DNA from: Antedon mediterranea
Taxonomy: Eukaryota; Echinodermata; Crinoidea; Comatulida; Antedonidae
Assembly (NCBI RefSeq): GCF_964355755.1
Contig: NC_092679.1
Coordinates: 24,860,432 to 24,924,431, forward strand
DNA length: 64,000 nt
Direction of reading: 5' to 3'
Shown: positions 22,347 to 33,265 of the stretch, in pieces
Numbering within the stretch: position 1 is the first letter of the stretch
Layout: each line of letters begins with the position of its first letter
Position numbers and translations under genes: made by a program
Notes under the pieces: generated by a model
Told to the model about the DNA's origin: nothing
What the model saw: the letters and a program-made list of their open reading frames with translations, nothing else
Database searches by the model: none

Positions 22347-24028
22347 CTAGATTTGAACTCGTCACTTTGACTAGTTCGGGTTATCCGCGCAAACGCAACC
22401 ATGCACATACTTAACCATATGAACCTCGACAATTATTATGCCATCCTATGACATGAAATAAATATGTTTACAGTGCTGAATTGTACCTATTATGTAGCAT
22501 ATATCATATTACAGTGTTTTACAGAATAAACTGTATATGTTATATACAGTGTAGAATAGACGAAATTACGAGACCCATCTTTTAAATCCAATTATTAACA
22601 CAATGGCGTCATCAAATTGACATATAAAGATAACAATTTTAACAGATAATTATCTAAATAATTACATTATTGCAAATTTGAAGAATGTTGGGCACGTAAA
22701 ATTGAGATGCGCTCTCGTTTAAACGCAATGAACTTTTACGCAAGAGATGAAAATACCACTTTTTGAACTCAACTAGCCATATGATGACGTCACAACATGT
22801 GATTGGCAAAATATTCACATGAATTCGTATCTACAATCAAATAGCTTCCAGAAAACGTATTAATCATGATTATCACTTTTTATTCTAACGAGCTATAACA
22901 GATTGAAATTTACTGTAATGATGAAAATAAGTGACCCACGTTATGCACGCTTTTAATCATGATGACGTCATCACAATTTAAAAAATGTTAAATCATGCGA
23001 AAGATAATTGATTGACCAAGACAATATAAAAAACGGAGGGAAATGGAATAAGGATAAGTGCAAATGCGCTCAAATAAATGTGATGAGCTATGACGAAAAA
23101 GACAAAAATCCTATATTTTATATTCGAGTGGCCATATGATGACGTCACAATGTCCAGTTAGCCATATTGATCCATGATCCGATATCTACAACTCATCAAC
23201 ATCCAGAATATGTAATTAAAAAAAAGTTCACCGTGTAGTTTAGAATCTATGACTGTTTAAAAAAAGGCTTAATTTTGGCGAATTTTTTAACTTTTTCATC
23301 AAAAACGCCCACAAATTGTCCAATTCGACGTGCTCGTATGACGTGATTTTAAATCGAAATTGTTAGACAGTTGGTCAAATTACTAGAAAAGACTGGAAAA
23401 ACATAAATCACGCGAAAAAAAAGGTTTTTAGCGCTACGTGCGCACCGCGCGCGTAAAAATATGCGCTCACGTGGGAATTTTTGACATGCTTAAAATGACA
23501 TGAAATGCGTAGAAAGTTGATTAGAAATTGATTTTGCGCATTCCGAAATTTTAAACGTGCGTGCGCGCGTAACTTTTTGTGAAACATGCCATTTTTAATC
23601 CATTGAAAGTTTGCTCTTGATATGACTTAAATTTTCACCAAGCGTCAATATAAAATGACTTTTGGTTTTTAATCTATGATCAATCATTGAAATTCATAAA
23701 ATTGCGCGTAACTTACGCTGCGCGACTCTAAAGTAAAAAAACGAAATGTCCTGCACTTCTACAGTTAAAGGTCAATCTTCTGACAAAATTATACGATGTA
23801 ATGTTGATAAGAATTTGAGATACACGTGACACAAAATTCTGGGAAAGAAAGAAGAATAAGATAGAAAAAAAAAAAAAAGATCCTTACAATAACAAGGGGT
23901 TATCCGCCAAGTGCGGATAACCAAAAAAAAAGTAACAGGACAGTTACAAGGAGTTATCCGCTGAGTGCGGATAACTAAAAAAAGATCGTGACAATAACAA
24001 GAGGTTTTCCGCCAAGTGCGGATAACCA
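22347..24028 (-). mobile_element. Helitron family C, array copy 4 with triple 5' end
   Basis: CTAG at 22347-22350 (plus view) and a slightly damaged hairpin ('aactcgtcactttgactagtt') mark the 3' end. The body is collinear with copies 2 and 3. The 5' side is unusual: instead of one terminal hairpin there are three in a row (see 23898-24027). Confidence 0.86.
23898..24027 (-). repeat. Three tandem Helitron 5'-terminal hairpins
   Basis: Hairpins GGTTATCCGC...GCGGATAACC at 23898-23922, AGTTATCCGC...GCGGATAACT at 23952-23976 and GGTTTTCCGC...GCGGATAACC at 24003-24027 stand about 50 bp apart. The second and its flank ('ggacagttacaagg') match the 5' end of the copy at 36229. The third and its flank ('gacaataacaagagg') match the 5' end at 60906. 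They look like the extreme 5' tips of two further Helitron subfamilies, each only about 45-50 bp long. Confidence 0.8.
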
Positions 24029-24308
24029 ATTATCCAATATTGATTAGGCTGAGGAAGGAAAAAGGCCTCAATCATAAATAAAATCTAGCTGGCAATATCA
24101 GCGTCTCATACCCGTTCGTGTGAGTGTGTGGCAGGCCGAAATATGAGTGAACACCTAAGTCATGTTTTTAGATAAAATACATTTATTTATAGTATTTATC
24201 CGACAAGATAACTTACTAATATATATCATGGGATATTTTTCTAGCCATAAACAACTTAAAACAGCATCATAGGCCTAGTAATTCAATTAAAATCGACAGA
24301 AGAAAAGC

Positions 24309-24383
24309 CCGGACCAATTTTGGACTGCTTTTGGCCACAATTTTAGAGCCAATACTGGCCCCGGACCATATTTATCGTGACAG
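24309..24383. repeat. GTCCGG / TTTTGGC motif cluster, right
   Basis: Short cluster with 'cccggaccaattttgg', 'ttttggccac' and 'ccccggacc', ending 'cgtgaca'. It is in inverted relation to the cluster at 17636-17850 on the other side of the Helitron array. Confidence 0.45.
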
Positions 24384-24576
24384 TTTCTCACAGCATTTGC
24401 AATTTCTAGTATAAATTTATATCTTTATGAATTGAGTGAAATTTGATTTACCGCCCTCTATATATTCCATTCAGGAGTGAAATTAAAAATGTGTTGCTGT
24501 CCTCTACAGTAGTAGAGTTACCAAGCTATATTTAGGCATTCAAATATTTACTGTTCATCTTCCCACTATGCAAATT

Positions 24577-25683
24577 TACGAAAGCCCATTAATGCCATTT
24601 TAAGTATATGTTTTTCGAACGTAATCCGTTCTAACAAATTAGTAATTCGTTTGAAAACAGATTAATAATCTGTTCAAACGAATTAGTAATCCGTTCAAAC
24701 GAATTGCAACATATACAACAAGTGCCATTTAAAGTATATGTTGTAATTCGTTTAAACGGATTACTAATCCGTTCAAACGAATTACTAATTTGTTTAAACG
24801 GATTACTAATTTGTTCAAACGAATTACTAATTCGTTCAAACGAATTACTAATTTGTTTAAACGGATTACTAATTTGTTTAAACGAATTAATAATTTGTTT
24901 AAACGGATTACTAATTCGTTCAAACGAATTAGTAATCCGTTTAAACAAATTAATAATTTGTTTAAAATTACTAATTTGTTTAAACGGATTACTAATTCGT
25001 TTGAACGAATTAGTAATTCGTTTAAACAAATTAGTAATCCGTTTAAACAAATTACTAATCCGTTTGGACGGATTCCTAATTCGTTTGAACAGATTATTAA
25101 TCTGTTTAAACAAATTAGTAATTCGTTTGAACGGATTAGTAATCTGTTCAAACGAATTAGTAATCCGTTCAAACCAATTGCAACATATACAACAAGTGCC
25201 ATTTAAAGAATATGTTGTAATTCGTTTGAACGGATTACTAATCCGTTCAAACGAATTACTAATTTGTTTAAACAGATTAACAATCTGTTAAAACGAATTA
25301 GGAATCCGTTCAAACGGATTAGTAATTCGTTTAAACGGATTACTAATTCGTTTGAACGAATTAGTAATTCGTTTGAACGGATTAATAATCCGTTTAAACA
25401 AATTAGTAATTCGTTTGAACGAATTAGTAATCCGTTTAAACAAATTAGTAATTCGTTTGAACGGATTAGTAATCCGTTTGAACAAATTAGTAATCCGTTT
25501 AAACAAATTAGTAATTACAACATATACTTTAAATGGCACTTGTTGTATATGTTGCATTTCGTTTGAACGGATTACTAATTCGTTTGAACAGATTATTAAT
25601 CCGTTCAAACGAATTCCTAATTCGTTAGAACAGATTACGTTCGAAAAACATATACTTAAAATGGCATTAATGGGCTTTCGTAC
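24577..25683. repeat. Giant palindrome of 21-bp units
   Basis: The outer arms are inverted copies: 'cgaaagcccattaatgcc' followed by 'attttaagtatatgttttt' at left, and the reverse complement at the right end. The interior is about 45 units of 21 bp, variants of 'aattagtaatccgtttaaac' in both orientations, each nearly palindromic itself. A spacer of about 40 bp containing 'caacatatacaacaagtgcc' interrupts it at 24706, 25183 and, inverted, near 25515. Because 21 is a multiple of three, several frames stay open on both strands. These are repeat translations ('NSFERISNPFKQ') and not proteins. Confidence 0.9.
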
Positions 25684-25699
25684 AAATTACATAATAATG

Positions 25700-27890
25700 A
25701 TTTGGTGATCTTAATAAAAGATCACTGATTATCTTAAATAATTAAATTCAAATTTCTACAATATCTTTCCAATTAAATAAAAACCGGCCGTAACTATTTT
25801 TTCAGATATCAATTAAATTCACTACATATAGACTGCAGTCAAGGGTCAACATATCAGAATGTGTATACGTGTGTAGGAGTTTGTGTGTGCAAATTTTTAT
25901 ATTCTCAAAATCAATTTCTAATAAAATTAGAGCACGATTTAGGCTATTTTGAGTATTTCAAAATTTTGCAAAAGTGCAGCAAAAAGTAAAATTCAGCACC
26001 ATAAAACATGTATACTTTAGGTCATGAGATGACATACTTTGTAGGTACATACTTTAACATGCGTTTGTGCGGTCCTTTTTAATTTAATGTTGGAAAAATG
26101 ATCTTCTATTACAACTTTAATAAAGCATGTCACAGAAGCAAATAATATTTATTAGAATCAACCAACTATATTTATTACTTTATTTCAACTATCATGCTTC
26201 TTAAAAAAATGATGTCTGGGAAATTTTTTCTTAATTTCTTTATATGCCATAGAGATCCACAATTGTGTTTATTAATAAACTTTTGCAAGGGAGGATAATA
26301 CTTCCTAGAATGCATTTGGCTTGGTAAAATAGTGAACAATCTTATAAAAGAATCGAATGGCAACATCTTCCATTGTGTGAAACAACATAATTTTGAATAT
26401 AGCTTTACTGCATAATATACCTATGTGATGTACGCCACCAAATGCTCTGTTTTTTTATATTCAACAACAGAGGGCAGTGCAGCTGTCTTTAAAACTTTCA
26501 AGATAATATGGTGCCTTTGTTTAATAAATAATAATAATAATAATAACTCCTCTCAGACCAATAGAAGGTTGATTGTACTTGTTGAAAAGTGTAACATTTA
26601 AGTATGAAGTCATTCATTATGTAAAGTGCTTTTGAACACGTTTAAAATTTGGTTGTATTTTGTCTTGTAGGCCTACATAAAAATTTTTTTGGGATGGACA
26701 AAATATTGTCCCCTTTAGGAATGAACATTTACCACACCCAAAATCTCTGTCCCTCTGATAGGGGTGTCTCTTCAAATAGGATTTCCTGTTTATTGACAAT
26801 AAACACAGTTACATAGAACCAATACACATTCATTTATTATAAATCATAATATTTAATTACAACATTTTCATAAAATTAGTTAATTTATATTGTTAAACTT
26901 AGGATTACAGGGGTCAAAATTCTTCTGACTGGGTTCATGTTTTATTGAACATTATATCTAGTTTTTTACTTCTGTTATTTACTGTATGTCTTTTTGCTCT
27001 AATAGATTTGGGAAGCATGTTTGAGTATTTCTTTCCATTGAAAGTTTTGCTAATCCACACATTATTAATTTAACATTTTTCAAATAAAAGTAAATTCCAA
27101 GCTTATTTTTGTTAATCAGACTTTTTGTTTAACAATAAAATGTCACTTTCAAAAAGTTATGCGTAATGACTTAATAATAGTTTACAACTTCTAGTTCGCT
27201 CAAAATATTCAAATATATGCGGCCTGCTTTTCGTATGAACTAATTCCCTACTTAAAATGTACCAAAATGCTGAGTTGTTGCCACTAATCTAGATGTAGAA
27301 CGCTGTCCTATTTTCAATCAAATTTCTTTTTTATTGTTTGTTGACGCATTGTAGAATTTATGGGTCAGTCGATGTTGGATGTATGTATAAATTGATGTAG
27401 TATAATTTATATATTGTGATTAATGCTAACTCGGTATGCCGTTTTAGACATGTTCGATTTGTTGACTGTATTTAGATGTTAAAAAGTAATGGTTGAGTAG
27501 CACCAGTTGTGAACAAACATTAGAGCATTTCCCAATCGTAACATGTACGCAATAGAAACAAATTGAGAACAGAGTGCGAGTGTACTTATTATTGGCTCGT
27601 TCACATATCCCATGATACATGCAAAATGTAGGCCACCGCATTTTAACATCTAAATAATGTAATAAACTGCACTGTAAATGAATGCTATTGTTTTAACATG
27701 TAATATTCTTATTATTATTTTTTAAACTATATTTATATTATGTATGATGGCTCTCAATATTTAAAGCTAAACTCCTATTTTTTACTACAATGTTAAAAAT
27801 CAATATTTTATAAACATCGTAGTTAAACAAAATATAATTTTGAAAAGTTGGGTTAGTTTATGAAACTTGTTTAATATAAAGTTTGCGGTA
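25700..27890. other. No gene recognised
   Basis: AT-rich sequence with an (ata)n run at about 26522-26546. Small open frames at 26175-26366 and 27444-27641 (minus) have no domain, no splice context and ordinary base composition. I see nothing else to report. Confidence 0.5.
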
Positions 27891-27995
27891 CACCACGTGT
27901 AATAGTTCTAAAAAAGAACTGTTGAGTTTCTCGACGTTTTGATCAATATGCTTTGATCGTCCTCAGGAGTGAGAAATGAAACTTCTTACACAAAC
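27890..27995 (-). mobile_element. Retroelement terminal-like hairpin segment
   Basis: On the minus strand the sequence reads 'ctcctgaggacgatcaaagc', then 'atattgatcaaaacgtcgag' and 'aaactcaacag'. A 6-bp stem GATCAA/TTGATC lies between a CTGAGGA and an AAAACGTC word, a layout often seen at ends of Penelope-like retroelements. No other part of such an element is recognisable nearby. Confidence 0.3.
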
Positions 27996-28510
27996 TTATT
28001 AAAATGTCAATACTTTTACTAAATGAAAGTAAAGAAAGTTTTTTAACAAAAAAAATGTGATATGTTTCTGTCACTCAAGTCTGTTGAATATGTCAAGGCG
28101 CATTATTTTTCTGATGGATATTTGACGAATGCTGTCATGTTTGAGTTCAATTCAATCATACAGCCATCAACTTTCTCAATTTTTGATTCACTTCCCAACT
28201 GTAAGGAGAAAAAACATAAATATCTATGAATCATATATTTCTAAGAGATATATACACAAAGAACATGAGATAAAAGTTTTTTGAGAGGGAAATTTAATTA
28301 TTTTTGTCTAAATCTGTTTATTAGCCTAAAGATTTGGGATAAAATCTTAATATTGATTATAAACTAAAAGAGAAATTTCCTCAGAAATATGACAAACCAG
28401 CAAACAGATTTACTTCTAATAAATTAATCTTAGCATTTTAGTGACAAAATTGACCAACATTAAAATTAAAGAATATTTTTAATTAATTTGATAGAAATTT
28501 GCATACAAGA

Positions 28511-29188
28511 AAGTATACTGTATAGGATAAAATAAAGTATACTGTATAGGATAAAATAAAGTATACTGTATAGGATAAAATAAAGTATACTGTATAGGAT
28601 AAAATAAAGTATACTGTATAGGATAAAATAAAGTATACTGTATAGGATAAAATAAAGTATACTGTATAGGATAAAATAAAGTATACTGTATAGGATAAAA
28701 TAAAGTATACTGTATAGGATAAAATAAAGTATACTGTATAGGATAAAATAAAGTATACTGTATAGGATAAAATAAAGTATACTGTATAGGATAAAATAAA
28801 GTATACTGTATAGGATAAAATAAAGTATACTGTATAGGATAAAATAAAGTATACTGTATAGGATAAAATAAAGTATACTGTATAGGATAAAATAAAGTAT
28901 ACTGTATAGGATAAAATAAAGTATACTGTATAGGATAAAATAAAGTATACTGTATAGGATAAAATAAAGTATACTGTATAGGATAAAATAAAGTATACTG
29001 TATAGGATAAAATAAAGTATACTGTATAGGATAAAATAAAGTATACTGTATAGGATAAAATAAAGTATACTGTATAGGATAAAATAAAGTATACTGTATA
29101 GGATGATAAAATAAAGTATACTGTATAGGATGATAAAATAAAGTATACTGTATAGGATGATAAAATAAAGTATACTGTATAGGATAAA
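28511..29188. repeat. 24-bp minisatellite, about 28 units
   Basis: About 25 units of 24 bp ('aagtatactgtataggataa' plus 'aata') are identical base for base. They are followed by three 27-bp units with an extra 'gat'. Each unit contains the palindrome AGTATACT. The lack of divergence means recent expansion or strong homogenisation. Confidence 0.97.
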
Positions 29189-29342
29189 ATTGAAAACTAA
29201 ACTATTTTACTATTAAATGGTTGTAATAGTTTATTTTTATTTGTATTAAATATCGGATCAAAGTCATTAATCTGCTTTAGTAATTTTAACTAGGAAATGT
29301 CAAAGATGTTCATTGTGAAAAGAGAGGGCCGCCATTTCTTAA

Positions 29343-29971
29343 AGACACCTTCCCTGCATTTTTTAGATCTATTTTAAGAACACAAACTATATTTAATGTA
29401 AAAATAATACTATATGGTCCTATTGCGATAACTTTTTTCATCTTTAAATGGTTAAAAATGTGAAAAATAAGTTGATTCTAATAATTATAGCGGCCTGCTA
29501 TAAATCCCAAAATGCATTGCGCGCGGATTGATATTTCTGTTTTTCTTCTGTAATTCACCCACTTTTCGATCGATCGTGGGGCCAAAACAAATGGAAGACT
29601 CCTAACTTTTCAGTGAAAATATTAGGTTTTCCCCAATTTGTATCAACGAAGTCTGGCAAAAATAGAAAGACAATTAATGCAGCAACTATACAACGTCAGG
29701 CTAGGTATATAGCTAGCGTACGATGTTCGTACGTTACCGATGTTTACCAGCTAGGCCTACAAAACTAAGCCTAGCTAGGCTAGGCCTAAAGACCGTCCAC
29801 GAGAGGTCAGTTGCCGAGCTACTTACTGTAGGTAGTGCATTGTTTCTCACTTTTTATCATAATTTACCATAAAACGTACATTTAAGACAAGGAATGACCT
29901 AGTTTAATGTTTTTAAAGTAATATATATGTATTATTTTTACAAAACGTCACAAATTGTAGGGAAGGTGTCT
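29343..29971. mobile_element. MITE family E, copy 1 (TTAA target)
   Basis: TIRs AGACACCTTCCCT and its inverse AGGGAAGGTGTCT are flanked by TTAA on both sides (29339-29342 and 29972-29975). The body is 629 bp and non-coding, with CG-rich and 'taggcctag' words. A diverged copy at 47336-47800 shares the order of blocks ('ttattgcgataa', 'gatcgatc', 'gatgttc', 'accagctaggcctaca'). TTAA targets suit piggyBac-like elements, although the termini do not start with CCC. Confidence 0.75.
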
Positions 29972-30189
29972 TTAAACAATGCTTAAATGTGATATGGAAA
30001 ATTAGTTACTTTCACATTACTTCAACTTTAACCCTTTAACAGTTAAGTTATATTATTATTACTAAATATAGTATTTCTACATTTGTATCATTTTCAACTT
30101 CCAAACTGTAAGATCTCTCACTTCATGGTACAAGTTAAAATGCTACCCAAAATGCTGAGGCAAACAAATATTCAAGATGCAATACTTGA

Positions 30190-30520
30190 TGGAAGGTCAA
30201 CTGCGGTCAATCAAATAACCATTATTTTGTGTTGCAGCTAAAAGTTGCACAGCAATTTAACTAGAAATGGTGATCTAACACCAAATCAATTAGGTGTTTT
30301 AACTATTATTTTGTAGGCTGCTATTAACTGGTTATCCGTAATTTGTGCTGTTATTCTACTTCCAAGAAATTGTGGTTAATTTATTCACACAGGTTAATAA
30401 TTGTTTCAATCTTTGTACTACTGCTTTGTCTGCTTTTTGTAAATTTGTTATATATACCTGAATAAATAAATAAAAATAAATAAATAAATTGGTTATTTTT
30501 TTGCAGCAGACACAGGAACC
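30190..30520. mobile_element. Diverged copy of the 657-2221 element's right third, with insertion
   Basis: The block order 'tcaatcaaataac', 'tgttgcagctaa', 'tctaacacc', 'ggttaatttattcacac' and 'ttgcagcagacacagg' matches 1975-2221. Between about 30405 and 30490 it is interrupted by a short T-rich piece ending in (taaa)n, probably a LINE or SINE tail. The AACCGGTTA words have decayed, so this copy is older. Confidence 0.65.
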
Positions 30521-31655
30521 TACAATTTTTATTCACTTTCAGTGACCAATTGTGATTGTAATAAATAATTTTAATGGCAGTGAATTTGAGGCCAGGGCTG
30601 TATTGCTGTTGATCCCAATGGATGGTCTACAGTTAGCACTTAATGATTTTGCCAAATGTTTAGCACTTAGAGGTTGACTTGTCAAAGGCAGTATCACTTT
30701 ATCAGTTAAGCTCTGGATTCATAAGTTTTACTTGCTCTGACTTTGAAACGTGACAAACTATTCATGTACATGATTTTACCTGACATCAATTGACAGTCTG
30801 TTCCTCCCATTTAATTTTACCAATTTTATTATTCCTTCAATCATACTGGTGTTTCTTATGTTTTCAAATGCGAGCTCAAAGTTGATATTGGTGATTCAAA
30901 TATTCCAGAGTAGGCCTATCTTGTGAAATTAAAGAAATGTCTTTTATTTCAATTTGATTTAAGAATGTAAATTTATTATTTATTTTTTTATTTTTTATTA
31001 CTAACTTGCAATACAAAATCAACAACTGACAAGCCAAATTTGATGTAAAAATAATATCTGATATCTCTCTATTTGAGAAGTAAAAATCTTTGAATCAACC
31101 AAAACAAAACTGTTTTTTTTTATGGTGTTTTATTTTAATCAATAGTTTTAAATTCAGAAGAAATTAAAAATTTGGTAATAAAAATTAAATAATGGCTTAA
31201 ACTTGATTAATTACATATATTAATTATGGTGTATTAATTGCACTCCTAGTTTTGTGCATCATGTTTGGACCTGCTTCATTGAATCTGATGAAAGTGATGC
31301 ATAAACTCTGCTCTACTGAACATTGTTCTTTATTAGATATTCAGGCCTGTAACTAGGATTTTTATTGAGGGTTCGAATTTGGAAAAAGTGGATCCCTTGA
31401 TGGACCAACCAATAGTAATCTGATTCATATTTGCATTTGATGTTCCTTTTGCTAAAATGTGTTCAAAGAATTTGAATTAGATTTTATTATTCAAGATCAC
31501 AAAAGAAAGATCAAAAATATACGGCCAAAATATTTGATAAAATAGGAAGCATTACATTTTTCTTCCGCACTGTTTATAATTGAAAATATATTCAAAAGTA
31601 AAACTTATATACCAACCAAATTTTTTTTAGAGTTTGTGCTCTCAAAAACTGTTTA
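30521..31655. other. No gene recognised
   Basis: AT-rich sequence. 'caggcctgtaactaggattt' at about 31343 resembles the start of some hAT elements, but no matching right end was identified. Otherwise nothing stands out. Confidence 0.4.
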
Positions 31656-31660
31656 AGTGG

Positions 31661-31888
31661 TTGTCCGATCAACTGAGAGACTTCACAATTGCACATTTTA
31701 CCAGTTCTCTCCAGTGAGTGTCCTATCAACTGAGAGACTTCACAATTGCACATTTTACCAGTTCTCTCCAGTGGGTGTCCTATCAACTGAGAGACTTCAC
31801 AATTGCACATTTTACCAGTTCTCTCCAGTGGGTGTCCTATCAACTGAGAGACTTCACAATTGCACATTTTACCAGTTCTCTCCACTGA
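31661..31888. repeat. 57-bp minisatellite, four units
   Basis: Four nearly identical 57-bp units contain 'caactgagagacttcacaat' and 'ttttaccagttctctccag'. As 57 is a multiple of three, both strands show repeated open frames ('TERLHNCTFYQFSPV' on plus). No signal peptide or flanking exon supports translation. Confidence 0.95.
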
Positions 31889-32129
31889 AAAAGTCTCCGT
31901 TATGTGCATCTGTATTTCAAAATCCTAGATTTGCCACTGCTTTTTTGATGATTTATTGCTGCCCAAGTTTAAAATAGAATTCTGAGAAGACCTTGGATGA
32001 AATAACAAATATTAAATTTAATGTGGCCACTTCAACATTACCTACTGCAGTCAGCAGCGGCATTCATATCGAAAATGTATCTATGATTCAAATTGAATGC
32101 TCAGTTTAAAATCTCTGTCTGAATACAAT

Positions 32130-32365
32130 TGTATTAATAATAATAATAGCTCTCTATGCGCTGCACATTTATTACCGCGGTCATTTTTCTTATCAAACAC
32201 GTATAGAAACATCATAATATGCAGCTAGTAAAAGTTGTGTCTTGATCTAACCGGTACCCATTTTATACACCTGGGTGTAGAGAGGCAAATTTAAGTAAAG
32301 AATAAAAGCAATGCGAAGAGAGTTGGATCGAAATCACGATCTCACGTCCAACACACCTCGCCACA
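32130..32365. repeat. Possible SINE-like dispersed repeat
   Basis: The order 'ccggtacccattttatacac', 'ctgggtgtagagaggcaaa' and then a 'ttggatcgaaatcacgatc' (box-B-like) tail resembles a common dispersed repeat of marine invertebrates, from general knowledge. There is one copy only in this window, so membership cannot be checked here. Confidence 0.35.
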
Positions 32366-33119
32366 TGCCCTCACTAATTCATAATATTAACATGATTTAT
32401 AATAGTCCAGTAGTGGACATCTTGCAAACTCTATGCATAAATAATGTGAGTACATAAATTGAACATGAACACCACAACATGCATCATAATCTAATCTTTA
32501 GATTTTGATTCACATCATACTTTTTAAAAGTTGGACAAATTAGTTTTATAAAAACAATGTTTTAATGGAATATCAAATGGTTTAACACTGAAACTGTGCC
32601 AGAAACTATTATGCTGAAAACTTGTGGCAAGTGTTGTGGATTATATATCTTCCTGTTAGTAGAGATATGAAGACATTGGATTATCTACTAAGCCTGGCTT
32701 TTGAAGTGGGATTAGGTGAACGATATAGGCAGGCAGTATATGGTTATTAAACTTTGTTTCTTTGAACTTTATTCAATTCATTTAAATAATGATTTAATTT
32801 TTTTTACTTCTTGTTTTTTAATCTCATAAAAACATTGATTAGTAAATGTAGTAAATCGATATATTCATGATACTTTACTAATGAGTAATTAATTTATTTC
32901 ATTTCTCAAGCCATTGGTTTGTTTGTTTTTTATTTGTTGCTCTTCATCAAATACAAAAATACAACCCTAAATATATACATATAACCAGGATGACAGATGT
33001 AGAGGGATGTGCTCCACCATGTGACATGACACACCTATGATGACTACAATTCAAAGTAATACCGGCTCTGTCGTCGCCCGCCACAAGGACAGCGCCTTCT
33101 GTTGATGTAAACTAGGACA

Positions 33120-33265
33120 GAGGTGTATGTTACTGGAAGACAAAAAAAAGGATAACATAACAATTGGTAGATGGAATGTCAAAACTGTGCTACAGGAAAT
33201 GTTAAGGAAAAATATAACTGCCACATCGTTAAGACTCCTTCTCCCAGACATGCTTAGGGGTTTGA
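33120..33265 (+). pseudogene. Possible LINE endonuclease start remnant
   Basis: One plus-strand frame reads 'NITIGRWNVKTVLQEML', similar to the first strand of the endonuclease domain in many non-LTR retrotransposons ('WNVRT'). It is followed within about 40 codons by unrelated sequence and a stop. No other part of the enzyme is seen, so this is a weak call. Confidence 0.3.

Noticed and set aside
24577-25683. CRISPR array
   Set aside because: Units are contiguous without unique spacers, lie in both orientations, and the sequence is clearly animal-like.
24631-25708. Open frames of 100-195 codons on both strands with repeated 'RISNPFKQ' or 'LVIRLNKL' motifs
   Set aside because: They are translations of 21-bp repeat units, open in several frames on both strands, without start context, signal or flanking exons.
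28511-29188. Centromeric or telomeric satellite
   Set aside because: Only about 0.7 kb and a single locus in the window; no telomere-like unit. Minisatellite is the safer term.
31343-31930. hAT element starting 'caggcctgtaactagg'
   Set aside because: A matching inverted right end and an 8-bp duplication could not be found.
31592-31977. Repeat proteins of about 105 residues on both strands
   Set aside because: They are products of the 57-bp minisatellite; both strands are open only because 57 is divisible by three.
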